DNA from: JAMXLO01 sp041487355
Lineage (GTDB): Bacteria > Pseudomonadota > Alphaproteobacteria > Acetobacterales > Acetobacteraceae
DNA length: 15,708 nucleotides
Direction of reading: 5' to 3'
Assembly (NCBI GenBank): GCA_041487355.1
Contig: JBGPND010000117.1
Location: 1-15,708, forward strand
In this document: positions 1 to 7,717 of the stretch, piece after piece
Numbering within the stretch: the stretch's first letter is position 1
Layout of the letters: the number at the start of each line of letters is the position of its first letter
Notes under the pieces: generated by a model
Seen by the model: only the letters and a program-made list of their open reading frames with translations
Told to the model about the DNA's origin: nothing
Database searches by the model: none
Position numbers and translations under genes: made by a program

Positions 1-881
1 CCATACAGCGCGACGAGGTCGCCGTCGGCGATGTGACCGAGCAGCCGCAGGACGCCGTTGCGGCGCGCGGTATCGGCGAGGTCAGAGGACAGGCTTTCCC
101 CCCAGCCGCGTCCGCCGGCGATCACCAGCGGAAATCGCTGCCGCAAGGACTGCGGCAGCATCGCGTGCGCCGCCAGCAGCCGGTCGAAGTTCTTGCGTGG
201 CTCGAGTGTCGAGACGGCGACGATGTAGCCGCGATCCGCGAGATCTAACCGTCGCAATGCCGCTGCCGCCATGTCCTGCGTCACGGGGCGGAAGATCGCC
301 GACACGCCCGGATGGACCACATCGATGCGCGATCGAGCGATGCCGAGCTGACGCGTCATCTCGCCGGCGGTGAAGTCGGAGACGCACACGAATCGGCTCG
401 CCTGGGCCAGCGTGCCTGGCAGGCGCCGCTCCATCCACGCGACGCGTTCGGCTGGGTGCCATGATGGGTCGGCACGCCAGGAGAGGTCGTGCACCGTGAC
501 GACGGTGACGCCGTCGAATGGCCGGGCGATCATGTTCACTTCATGGTAGACGACGCGCCCGCCCATCCGCTGCGCCATTGCCGCGGCCAGGCGGTTCATC
601 CGCCGCCGCTGCCAGGACGCATGAAGGGCGGCGGCACCGGGCAGGGCGGCGGCAATGGTGCGCACAATGCTGCGTGTCCCTGGCGGACGCGGCGCGTCAT
701 CGAGCGCATCGAGCGCGTCCGCGGGCAGCCAGCGCTCACCCACCAGCAGTGCGAGTTCGCCGACCGCCGGGGACTGCCGTAACAAACGTGCGATCTCCAG
801 CGCCTGCCGGCCGACACCCGAGCGCGTGCCGATCAGACTGTCGGCGCCCAGCAACACACTGATCGGGGCGTCATTCCCCAT
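1..881 (-). CDS. Glycosyltransferase family 4 (GT-B fold), partial, C-terminus beyond the left edge
   Basis: This reading frame stays open from an ATG at 881 to the left edge, giving about 293 residues without a stop. The N-terminus (ISVLLGADSLIGTRSGVGRQ) is the usual first strand and glycine-containing loop of GT4 enzymes. The middle has TVHDLSW, then FVCVSDFTAGEM and VVHPGVSAIFRP. The donor-binding domain starts with VAVSTLEPRKNFDRLLAA, followed by LVIAGGRGWG and RLLGHIADGDLVALY. These match family 4 enzymes of the mannosyl/rhamnosyl transferase type. Such enzymes move a sugar from a nucleotide-sugar donor to a lipid or polysaccharide acceptor at the cytoplasmic membrane face. The conserved EX7E motif should lie outside the window. 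No clear ribosome binding site precedes the ATG, and the previous gene ends 23 bases upstream, so translation may depend on read-through from it. Donor and acceptor cannot be told. Confidence 0.85.
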   Translation of the reverse strand, partial: MGNDAPISVLLGADSLIGTRSGVGRQALEIARLLRQSPAVGELALLVGERWLPADALDALDDAPRPPGTRSIVRTIAAALPGAAALHASWQRRRMNRLAAAMAQRMGGRVVYHEVNMIARPFDGVTVVTVHDLSWRADPSWHPAERVAWMERRLPGTLAQASRFVCVSDFTAGEMTRQLGIARSRIDVVHPGVSAIFRPVTQDMAAAALRRLDLADRGYIVAVSTLEPRKNFDRLLAAHAMLPQSLRQRFPLVIAGGRGWGESLSSDLADTARRNGVLRLLGHIADGDLVALY

Positions 882-904
882 GTCGGTGGCGGTGCGCCGG
901 TGCG

Positions 905-1837
905 CTAGGCGGCGGTCTTCGGCGCACCGTTGGCGTAGAGCGCCAGGATGTCAGACACCGCACGGTTCAGCGGCGTCGGCACGCCGACTTGCTTGCCCAG
1001 TTCGACCACCGTGCCGCTCAGCCACGGCACCTCCAGCCGATTGCCGCGCGCCAGGTCGCCCTGCATCGATGCGGTCATCTGCGGCGGCAAGGTCTCGATG
1101 AACGCCATCCTCTGCTCGGCGAAGTCCTCCGCCAGCTTCACGCCCAACGCACGGCCGACGGCGACCGCCTCGCGTACCACATCGCGCAGGAAGGCGCGGG
1201 TCTGCGGATTGGCGCGGATCGGGCCCAGGTTCGAACGCATGGCAGTGGTGCAGGCCGACATGCCGACCAGGAAGGCGAATTTCTGCCAGGTCGCCAGGTT
1301 GATATCGTCGGCGATCTCGGCGTCGATCCCTGCCACGGTGCAGGTCGCCAGCAATGCTTCGACGCGCGCGGACCGCGTGTTGTCCAGTTCGCCGAAGGTC
1401 AGCTTCGCCATCGTGCCGGTGTGCGCGATGACCCCCGGGCTGGCGATGACAACGCCGATCTGGCCGACGCCGCCGATCACTGCTTCGTGCCCCAGGATGC
1501 GTGTCAGCACCGCGTCCTTGCCGACGCCGTTCTGGAACGACACCACTGCGGTGCCATGCCGCACCAGCGGTTTCACCGCCTCCGCCGCCGTCTCGGTGTC
1601 CCACAGCTTCACCGCGATCATCACCACGTCCGCCGGTGCCAGCGTCGCCGAATCGTCCGTCGCGACGACATCGCGCAGATGGAGATCGCCGCGCGCACTG
1701 ATTATGCGCAGCCCGTCCTGCTTGATCGCCGCCAGATGCGCGCCGCGCGCGACGAAGGCAACGTCGTTGCCCGCCGCCGCCAGGCGCGCGCCGAAATAGC
1801 CGCCGAGGCCACCGGCCCCCATGATGACGATGCGCAT
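905..1837 (-). CDS. panE: 2-dehydropantoate 2-reductase family protein (PanE/ApbA-like)
   Basis: The protein has 310 residues, the normal length for this family, which reduces ketopantoate to pantoate with NADPH in pantothenate and CoA synthesis in the cytoplasm. The N-terminus is a Rossmann fold with GAGGLG at residues 7-12. Further family marks are AVK at 75-77, QNG at 102-104, the catalytic lysine in WQKF (K186), and the C-terminal glutamate in NRLEVPWLSG (E269), followed by PTPLN. I chose the ATG at 1837 because MRIVIMGAG begins the nucleotide-binding fold directly; the frame stays open upstream only across the end of the preceding gene. The gap to that gene is 31 bases. Many genomes carry several PanE-like paralogues acting on other 2-oxo acids, and the neighbours here are not pantothenate genes. 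The family is therefore sure, the exact substrate not. Confidence 0.88.
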   Translation of the reverse strand: MRIVIMGAGGLGGYFGARLAAAGNDVAFVARGAHLAAIKQDGLRIISARGDLHLRDVVATDDSATLAPADVVMIAVKLWDTETAAEAVKPLVRHGTAVVSFQNGVGKDAVLTRILGHEAVIGGVGQIGVVIASPGVIAHTGTMAKLTFGELDNTRSARVEALLATCTVAGIDAEIADDINLATWQKFAFLVGMSACTTAMRSNLGPIRANPQTRAFLRDVVREAVAVGRALGVKLAEDFAEQRMAFIETLPPQMTASMQGDLARGNRLEVPWLSGTVVELGKQVGVPTPLNRAVSDILALYANGAPKTAA

Positions 1838-1868
1838 GGCGGCATTCAGCGTGGCATCACGCCGCGGG

Positions 1869-4139
1869 TCAAGCCACGTGAACCGGCAGATCCTCCACCT
1901 GCGCCAGCAGCTCCTCTTCCGTCGCCAGGTGCAGCGCGATGATCGCATCGAGCGAATAGAGCAAGCGCCGCGCTTCACGCGCCTCGCCGCTGGAGGCACC
2001 TGCATCCGACAGTCCCTGGACCAGTGCCGTGAAGCGCGTCGCGAGATGCACGATCTCCTCGTGCATGCGCGTCATCGCGCCGAGCGGATCGCGGCCACCG
2101 AGACGATGCGCAAGCTCGGGGAACACCGCGCGCTCTTCCGCCAACTGGTGCGGCAGCAGCAAGGCGTTCAGCGTGGCATTGATATTGCGCAGTTCGGCGA
2201 TCGGATCGTCCACGGGCTGGTCCATGCGGTCGGCGGTGTGGCGCATCCTGTCGAGCAGGGCACGCAACTGCGCATGCTCTTCCACCACGCGACCCACCGC
2301 GCTTCGGTCGGTCAGCGGCGCGGGCACGGCTTCTCCCGTCAGCACGCGCAATGCATTGAGGATCACCGCGACGTCGATCGCCTCCTGCAGCAGCGCGCCG
2401 GCGACGGGAGGCAGGTAGCCGAAGGCGGCGGCGACCATTGCCGCGCCTGACAGTGCCATGCCTGCCAGGATGGATTGCAGCGCGATGCCGCGCGCGCGTT
2501 TTGCGATGCTGATCGCCTCGCCGACGCGGTCCAGCCGGTCGACCAGCAGGACGACATCCGCCGCCTCGGCCGCCGCCGCAGCACCGCGCGCGCCCATCGC
2601 CACGCCGACATCCGCGGCCGCCAGGGCAGGCGCGTCATTGATGCCGTCGCCGACCATCACGGTCGGCGCCGCTGCGCGTTCCACCCGCACCAGCTCGATC
2701 TTGCCGGCGGGCGACAGGTCGGCGTGCACCGCGTCGAGGCCGAGTGCCGAGGCGACAGACTCGGCGGAGGCGGGCCGGTCGCCGCTCACCATGACCAGCC
2801 GGGTAACGCCGGCGGCGCGCAGGGCGCGCAGCGCGCGCGGCGTCTCCGGCCGGATGCGGTCCGCCAGCAGCAGGGCGCCCGCGACGCGGCCGTCGAATGC
2901 CACCCAGGCGACCGACGCGGCGGCGGCCGCCAGTCGCGCGGTGGCGCCTTCGGTTGGTGGTGGAATGCCGGCCGCATCCAGCAATCCGGCACTGCCCACC
3001 AGCACACGCACGTCACCGACCATGCCGGCAAGGCCGCCGCCCGGAATCTCTTCCACGTCGCGCGGCAGAACGAGCGGCAGAGCCAGGCTGCGTGCCGCCG
3101 CCACGATGGCGCCCGCGACCACGTGCTGCGACACCTGCGCCAGCGAGGCGGCACGCTGCAGCACTTCGTCGGCGTCGCGCTCGTCCAGCGTTTCCACGCC
3201 GGTGACACGCGGCGCGCCAGTGGTGAGCGTGCCGGTCTTGTCGAACAACACGTTGCGCGCGCGCGCCAGGCGCTCCAGCACGCCGCCGCCCTTGACGATG
3301 ATGCCGCGTCGTGCGGCGCGCGACACGCCGCAGATCAGCGCCACCGGCGCGGCGAGGATCAGCGGACACGGCGTGGCAACGACCAGCACCGCGAGTGCCC
3401 GCATGGGGTCGTCTGTCGCCCACCATGCGCCGCCGCCGAGTAGTACGGTGACCACCAGGAAGCCCAGCGCCCAACGATCCGCGAGCCGCACCAGCGGCGG
3501 CCGTTCGCGCTCCGCCGCGTGTACCAGGCGGACCACGGCGGCGTAGGTGCTGTGCGCCGCGGTGGCGGTGGCACGCAGGTCGAACGGGCCGCCGGCGTTC
3601 ACCACGCCGCTGCGGACCGGATCGCCGTGCATGCGCGTCACCGGCAGCGGCTCGCCGGTCAGCGCCGACTCGTCGAGCGTCGCCGCTTCGGCAGCGACGA
3701 TGCCGTCGACCGGGACGATCTCGCCTGGCTTGATCAGCAGCAGGTCGTTTGGCTGTACCGTGTCCACCGGCACGTCGACGACACGATCCTCCGCGTGGCG
3801 ATGCGCGACGCGCGGCGTGCGACCAACCAGCGCCGCGAGTTCCCGCCGTGCGCGCGCCTCGGCGAATTCCTCGAGCGCGCTGCCGCCGGCGATCATCAGC
3901 GCGATGATGATCGCGGCGAGGTGTTGGCCCAGCGCGATCGCGCCGAGGATGGCGAGCAGGGCGATGATATCGACACCGAGCACGCCGCGGCGCAGCACGC
4001 GCACGAGGTCCACGAGGACGACGAGCGCGACCAGGGAAGCTGGGACGTTCCAGGCCAGGCGGCCGACCACGAAGCCGGCGGCGAGGCCAAGCAGGACAAC
4101 AGCCAGCAGAAGGCGCCGCAGTGGCGGCAGGGTGATCAT
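1869..4139 (-). CDS. P1B-5-type heavy-metal-transporting ATPase with C-terminal hemerythrin domain
   Basis: The protein has 756 residues. It carries the P-type ATPase core: TGE at 161-163, the phosphorylated aspartate in DKTGT (D300) and VGDGIND at 496-502, with membrane spans before and after. The metal-site motif is T-P-C followed by six residues and a proline (256-265). This TPC(x)6P signature defines the P1B-5 group, whose studied member Nia of Sinorhizobium meliloti is linked to nickel and iron efflux. From about residue 612 there is a hemerythrin-like domain with candidate ligands H622, H664, E668, H693, H737 and E741 or E742, as known for this group. There is no N-terminal CXXC metal-binding domain. 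The usual SxHP motif reads SQHV (337-340). The start at 4139 is chosen because longer readings run through a palindromic repeat. No good ribosome binding site is visible. The likely role is export of Fe(II), Ni(II) or a similar ion across the inner membrane. Confidence 0.92.
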   Translation of the reverse strand: MITLPPLRRLLLAVVLLGLAAGFVVGRLAWNVPASLVALVVLVDLVRVLRRGVLGVDIIALLAILGAIALGQHLAAIIIALMIAGGSALEEFAEARARRELAALVGRTPRVAHRHAEDRVVDVPVDTVQPNDLLLIKPGEIVPVDGIVAAEAATLDESALTGEPLPVTRMHGDPVRSGVVNAGGPFDLRATATAAHSTYAAVVRLVHAAERERPPLVRLADRWALGFLVVTVLLGGGAWWATDDPMRALAVLVVATPCPLILAAPVALICGVSRAARRGIIVKGGGVLERLARARNVLFDKTGTLTTGAPRVTGVETLDERDADEVLQRAASLAQVSQHVVAGAIVAAARSLALPLVLPRDVEEIPGGGLAGMVGDVRVLVGSAGLLDAAGIPPPTEGATARLAAAAASVAWVAFDGRVAGALLLADRIRPETPRALRALRAAGVTRLVMVSGDRPASAESVASALGLDAVHADLSPAGKIELVRVERAAAPTVMVGDGINDAPALAAADVGVAMGARGAAAAAEAADVVLLVDRLDRVGEAISIAKRARGIALQSILAGMALSGAAMVAAAFGYLPPVAGALLQEAIDVAVILNALRVLTGEAVPAPLTDRSAVGRVVEEHAQLRALLDRMRHTADRMDQPVDDPIAELRNINATLNALLLPHQLAEERAVFPELAHRLGGRDPLGAMTRMHEEIVHLATRFTALVQGLSDAGASSGEAREARRLLYSLDAIIALHLATEEELLAQVEDLPVHVA

Positions 4140-4167
4140 GTCATACCGTGCGCCCGTACCCTTGGTC

Positions 4168-4250
4168 GTCATGGCGGGCGCAGGCCCACCATCCGCGTCT
4201 TTTCTTGTAGCACGCAAGACGTGGATGGCGGGGCCAAGCCCCGCCATGAC
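4168..4250. repeat. Composite palindromic repeat ('MAGLxPAIHV' type)
   Basis: The outer ends are GTCATGGCGGG (4168) and CCCGCCATGAC (4250), mutually inverted. Inside, 4225-4247 is a perfect hairpin with 9-base arms (ATGGCGGGG, loop CCAAG). A second inverted pair, CCATCC-CGTCTT against AAGACG-GGATGG, has one mismatch. Read leftward the element encodes the peptide MAGLGPAIHV, a tell-tale of a dispersed alphaproteobacterial repeat that is often annotated as protein by mistake. It lies between dctM and the ATPase gene and may act as a partial terminator. Confidence 0.8.
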
Positions 4251-4318
4251 GGTGAAGGCATGGCGCCGCGCCGATCATGCCTGCACCTGGCATGTGTCAC
4301 CAGCAACGCGATTTGGCA

Positions 4319-5662
4319 TCAGGGGCAGATGTAGCCGGTTCCTGCCGGGGACTTGAAGCAGCCGACCGATTCCGGGAACACGTGCGTCGGCAGCCACAGG
4401 ACCGCCTCGGGCACAAAGATGGTGAAAGCGATGGCGGCGAAGAAGATGATGTAGATCGGCAGCGACGCCCGCAGCGCCAGCGAGAAGCGCACATCGAGGA
4501 ATTTCGATGCCATCAGCAGCGCGAGTCCGTAAGGCGGCGTGATCAGTCCGAATGCGAGCGTGACAATCAGCACGACGCCCATGTGAACGGAGTTGATCGA
4601 GGCGGCGTCGGTGAGCGCGTTCACCACCGGCATGAAGATGATGATCGCCGGCACCGGCTCGATGAAGTCGCCGACGATGACGAACACCAGCACGAGCAGC
4701 AACATGATCATGTGCGGATCGTTGCCGGCGACGTCGCCGATCCACCCCGAGACCACGATTGGTCCGCGCAGATAGGCGAGCAGCCAGCCGAACGCCGAGG
4801 CGGCGGCGATGGTGATCATCGGCAGCGAATAGATCATCCCGGCGAGGACGAAGTCGCGCGGCACGTTGCGCAGATGCGAGGGGTTCAGGAATGGAATGAC
4901 GATCAGCAGGATGTAGGTGATGGCGATGACGCCGGCCTCGGTCGGCGTGAACCAGCCGGTCAAGATGCCGCCGAGCAGGATCACCGGGATCATCAGCGGC
5001 AGTGCGGCGGCCTTGGTGGCGCCGAGCAGATTGCCGAAGCTGGAGCGTGGGCGGCGGAATCCGGCGGGACCGAAGAAGTAGCAGTAGACCATCAGCCCGA
5101 AGCCGATCAGCAGTCCCGGCACGATGCCGCCGAGGAACAGCCCGGCGATCGAGACGTTGCCGATCGCGCCGTACACCACGGCCATGATCGACGGCGGCAC
5201 CAGCGCGGCGATGGTGGAGGCGGCGGCGATCAGTGCGGCGGTGAACTCCGGGCGATAGCCTTCGCGCGCAATCGGCCGTGCCATGGTGCGGCTCAGCACC
5301 GCGACGTCGGCCGAAGACGTACCGGACATGCCGGAGAAGAACATCGAGAACACCGTGGTGACCTGAGCAAGGCCGCCGCGGATATGGCCAACCAGCGCCT
5401 GCGACAGCTCGGCGATGCGGATCACCACGTTGGCCGAGGTCATCAGCTCACCGACCAGCAGAAAGAACGGGATCGCCATCAGCGCCTCGGTGTCCACCCC
5501 GTTGAACAGCTGGGCAATCATCGACTGCAGCGTGATCGGCGTGAACAGCGTGCCGACCAGCACGCCGGCGATCAGTGCGAAGGCGACGGGAACGCCAAGA
5601 TAGCCCAGTGCCAGGAACAGCGTCGTCATGATGCCGAGCAGGACGGCGTTGGGCAGGATCAT
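4319..5662 (-). CDS. dctM: TRAP transporter large permease, DctM subunit
   Basis: The 447-residue, very hydrophobic protein matches DctM in length and sequence: an N-terminal MILPNAVLLGIMTTL segment, PFFLLVGELM, the conserved FSGMSGTSSADVAVLS stretch, and LVPPSIMAVVYG. A C-terminal part contains GLITPPYGLALLMAS. It should have about twelve spans in the inner membrane. It forms the ion-coupled transport channel with DctQ, taking substrate handed over by the periplasmic DctP. Its ATG overlaps the stop of dctQ by four bases (ATGA, 5659-5662), so the two membrane subunits are probably translationally coupled at equal ratio. The gene closes the leftward operon, followed by a palindromic repeat. 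Assignment to the family is firm. The substrate cannot be read from this subunit. Confidence 0.95.
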   Translation of the reverse strand: MILPNAVLLGIMTTLFLALGYLGVPVAFALIAGVLVGTLFTPITLQSMIAQLFNGVDTEALMAIPFFLLVGELMTSANVVIRIAELSQALVGHIRGGLAQVTTVFSMFFSGMSGTSSADVAVLSRTMARPIAREGYRPEFTAALIAAASTIAALVPPSIMAVVYGAIGNVSIAGLFLGGIVPGLLIGFGLMVYCYFFGPAGFRRPRSSFGNLLGATKAAALPLMIPVILLGGILTGWFTPTEAGVIAITYILLIVIPFLNPSHLRNVPRDFVLAGMIYSLPMITIAAASAFGWLLAYLRGPIVVSGWIGDVAGNDPHMIMLLLVLVFVIVGDFIEPVPAIIIFMPVVNALTDAASINSVHMGVVLIVTLAFGLITPPYGLALLMASKFLDVRFSLALRASLPIYIIFFAAIAFTIFVPEAVLWLPTHVFPESVGCFKSPAGTGYICP

Positions 5663-6225
5663 ATGCCGGTGTCCCGCAGCACGCCTTCACCGACCGGTGT
5701 GGCGAAGCCGTTGCGCAAACCGTTGGCGATCTGCTCGACGGAAAACAGCGCCACCAGCGCGCCGGACACGGGGATGGCGATGTAGAGATAGGCGATCGGC
5801 CACATCGACGGCATGCGGAAGCTGCCGAAGCCGGTGAGGAAGTTCTGCCAGCCGAACACGACCATGGCGAGGCCAACCGCGCACACTACGGCGCGGTTGA
5901 ACACTTCGAAGAAGCGACGCGTGGCGCCGGCCATTTTCTCGGTGATCGCTGAGAGGAACAGGTGGTCGTTGCGTCGTGTCGCAACCGCGGTGCCGATGAA
6001 GATGCCGTAGACGAAGAACGCCGATGTCACTTCTTGCAGCCACAGCAGCGGATGGCCGCTTTCGCGTGTGATCACATCGGTCAGCGTGGAGACGGTGAAT
6101 CCGGCCAGGCAGACGCCGCACAGGATCATCAGCGCGCGTTCGAGCGCATCGAACGCGCGCCACTTCAGGTGGCGGTCCGTCTCGAGGACGATGGAGGGGG
6201 TGTCGTTCAATTCACTTACCGTCAC
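5659..6225 (-). CDS. dctQ: TRAP transporter small permease, DctQ subunit
   Basis: From the chosen GTG the protein has 188 residues with four hydrophobic spans, as in DctQ. It contains ALMILCGVCLAGFTVSTL, a W-L-Q-E-V-T segment, FFVYGIFIGTAVATRRNDHL and a last span IAYLYIAIPVSGALVALFSV. It pairs with DctM in the inner membrane and stabilises the complex. The start is uncertain. The frame opens further to a GTG at 6291, but those extra 22 residues are a proline- and serine-rich product of a GC-rich inverted repeat (6241-6322), so I prefer the GTG at 6225, just inside the repeat edge. Neither candidate has a normal ribosome binding site apart from repeat-derived GGGGAG runs. The stop overlaps the start of dctM. 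Confidence 0.9.
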   Translation of the reverse strand: MTVSELNDTPSIVLETDRHLKWRAFDALERALMILCGVCLAGFTVSTLTDVITRESGHPLLWLQEVTSAFFVYGIFIGTAVATRRNDHLFLSAITEKMAGATRRFFEVFNRAVVCAVGLAMVVFGWQNFLTGFGSFRMPSMWPIAYLYIAIPVSGALVALFSVEQIANGLRNGFATPVGEGVLRDTGI

Positions 6226-6240
6226 AGGCAAGTCCGATCT

Positions 6241-6322
6241 CCCCTTCCCCTTGCGGGAGGGGGGAGGGGGAGGGGGCGATGCGGCTGACACTAACCCCTC
6301 CCCCCTCCCGCAAGGGGAGGGG
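6241..6322. repeat. GC-rich inverted repeat between dctP and dctQ
   Basis: The left arm (6241-6269) and right arm (6295-6322) are inverted copies of each other over 28 bases, with a single extra T in the left arm. Both share the core CCCCTTGCGGGAGGGGG. The loop is about 25 bases. The transcript would fold into a very stable hairpin 30 bases after the dctP stop. The same core recurs at 10230-10336 in the divergent operon. Confidence 0.85.
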
Positions 6323-6352
6323 GAGAAGGGAATTCACCATGACGATATGGAC

Positions 6353-7363
6353 CTACGTAACCGAGCGGCAGATCTGCAGGATCTTCACCGCGTGCTGGCC
6401 GAGCTCGCCGGCGATCTTCTCTTGCAACGGCTCGGCAAGCTTGATGAAGCCGGACTTGTCCACGTCGGCGACGAACTTCACGCCCATCTTCTCGAGTTTG
6501 GCGCGCGACTTGTGCTCGAGATCGATCGCGAGCGCCGGCTCCTTGGTGGCGAGTTCGTTCGCCGCCGCCTGCACCCAGCCCTGCTGTTCCGGCGTCAGCG
6601 ATTGCCACACCTTGTCGCTGCACCAGAGCAGGTTGCAGTTTGCCTCATGGCCGGTCAGCGACATGATCGGCGCAACCTCGTAGTGCTTGTTGCTGTCGTA
6701 GACGTTGACGCCGTTCTCCGCCATGTCGACCACGCCGGTTTGCAGGCTGGTGTAGACCGAGCCGAACGGCATGTGCACGATCTGCGCGCCGTAGGCGGGG
6801 AACATGGTGTCCTCGGTCGGCGTGGCCTGCACGCGCACCTTCAGATTCTTGATGTCCTCGATCCGGTGGATCTCCTTCTTGCCGTACAGGTTGCGCAGGC
6901 CGAGCGTGAGCAGCGTCAGGCAATGCGCATCCTTCACCGTTTCCGCGAACATGGCACGGATCGCGTCGACCAGTGCAGGCGTGGCGACGGCCCGCACCAG
7001 GTGATCCTCGGAGCGGAACAGGAAATGGATCGACAGCACGCCTGACTGGGGCGACAGGGTCGCCGCGTTGGCCGAGGCGCTGAAGATGAAGTCGATGTCG
7101 CCGGTGCGGATCTTCTGCAGCATCTGCGGTTCCTGGCCGAGCTGCGCGCCGGGGAACTGATCGATGATCATCGTCCCCTTGCTCAGCTCCGCCAGCTTGT
7201 TGGCGAACAGGTCCGCGCCGATGCCGTAGGCGGTCGTGTGCGGCTGGTCGTAGCCGAAGCTGTAGTGCTTGGCATCGGCCGCGTGCGTGCTGCGCGCACC
7301 GGCGAATGTGGCGGCGGCGGTTGCCGCGCCGAGCGTGATGAATTGCGCCCGCGTCAGAGCCAT
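6353..7363 (-). CDS. dctP: TRAP transporter substrate-binding protein, DctP family
   Basis: The 336-residue protein begins with a signal peptide (ALTRAQFITLGAATAAATFAG, cleavage likely after STHA or STHAA near residues 25-29), so it acts in the periplasm. DctP-family marks follow: FPGAQLG, GDIDF, GLRNLYG, the substrate-carboxylate arginine in KVRVQ (R177), and PFGSVYTSLQTGVVDMAENG at about 199-218. It captures an organic acid and delivers it to DctQ/DctM. The divergent CoA-type enzymes suggest the ligand feeds that pathway, but nothing here names it. I chose the ATG at 7363, behind a GGGGGG run at a usable distance. An ATG at 7384 adds seven residues but has no ribosome binding site. A long hairpin follows the stop before dctQ, which may raise the level of this subunit relative to the permease. 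Confidence 0.93.
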   Translation of the reverse strand: MALTRAQFITLGAATAAATFAGARSTHAADAKHYSFGYDQPHTTAYGIGADLFANKLAELSKGTMIIDQFPGAQLGQEPQMLQKIRTGDIDFIFSASANAATLSPQSGVLSIHFLFRSEDHLVRAVATPALVDAIRAMFAETVKDAHCLTLLTLGLRNLYGKKEIHRIEDIKNLKVRVQATPTEDTMFPAYGAQIVHMPFGSVYTSLQTGVVDMAENGVNVYDSNKHYEVAPIMSLTGHEANCNLLWCSDKVWQSLTPEQQGWVQAAANELATKEPALAIDLEHKSRAKLEKMGVKFVADVDKSGFIKLAEPLQEKIAGELGQHAVKILQICRSVT

Positions 7364-7408
7364 CTCTTGTTTCCCCCCAGACATGGTTTGCCGCGGGACC
7401 CTAGCCGC

Positions 7409-7438
7409 GCGATGGGTTCGCGTCCATGCGATGGGTTC
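7409..7438. repeat. Short direct repeat GCGATGGGTTC, two copies
   Basis: Two identical 11-base copies (7409-7419 and 7428-7438) start 19 bases apart. They sit between the small membrane protein gene and dctP and overlap the stop of the small gene. This could be a regulator site or mere chance duplication. Confidence 0.4.
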
Positions 7439-7643
7439 ACCGTGGGGCTTCGGAGACCGCGGCCTGGCTCGGGGTTCGGGGCGTGGCGTTGTGGCGGACC
7501 AAGAACATTCCGCCGACTACCAGGGACAGTGCAACGATCGCGAAGATCAGCGTCCGGTCGGCGAGCGTGTCGCGCGGTGAGCGCTTCGCATACCAGAAGT
7601 GCCGATACCACGATTTGTGCGGCTGCACCGGAGGGATGGCCAT
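7437..7643 (-). CDS. Small single-span membrane protein of unknown function
   Basis: I do not recognise this 68-residue protein. It has a polar, basic N-terminal part (about residues 1-30, with HKSWYRHFWYAKRSPRD), one hydrophobic span (TLIFAIVALSLVVGGMFLV, about 31-49), and a short polar tail. By the positive-inside rule the N-terminus is cytoplasmic. Support for a real gene is the clean TM profile and a GAGGGG ribosome binding site four bases ahead of the ATG. It lies 73 bases ahead of dctP on the same strand and is divergent from the enoyl-CoA hydratase gene, so it may lead the transport operon. No antisense gene competes for this stretch. It could be a local accessory subunit or unrelated. 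Confidence 0.62.
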   Translation of the reverse strand: MAIPPVQPHKSWYRHFWYAKRSPRDTLADRTLIFAIVALSLVVGGMFLVRHNATPRTPSQAAVSEAPR

Positions 7644-7717
7644 GCTGCCCCTCGTTGCGGTTCCTGGCGCAGTATGGGATGGCGCGTGATGGCACGCAAT
7701 CGGCGAGGGACAGGGTG
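7644..7717. promoter_or_regulatory. Divergent intergenic region, likely promoters for both operons
   Basis: These 74 bases separate the start codons of the leftward small-protein/TRAP unit and the rightward catabolic unit. Both start codons have good purine-rich ribosome binding sites at its edges. Promoters for both directions should lie here or just inside the flanking genes. I could not identify a convincing -35/-10 pair or operator, so the call rests on position only. No regulator gene is found next to it. Confidence 0.4.

Noticed and set aside
82..462. A complete 126-codon minus-strand frame in the first 500 bases
   Set aside because: It is out of frame with the glycosyltransferase, whose motifs run continuously through the same stretch to the window edge, and it is arginine-rich with no family match.
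2458..3546. Plus-strand frames of over 300 codons opposite the metal ATPase
   Set aside because: Serine-, alanine- and arginine-rich low-complexity translations antisense to a complete P-type ATPase.
4277..5785. A 502-codon plus-strand frame opposite dctM
   Set aside because: It is the hydrophilic mirror of a hydrophobic membrane protein gene, with long D/H/Q/E runs and no family signature.
7238..7717. N-terminal extension of the enoyl-CoA hydratase frame by about 160 codons
   Set aside because: It overlaps the small membrane protein and dctP on the other strand, has no crotonase similarity, and a good ribosome binding site precedes the ATG at 7718.
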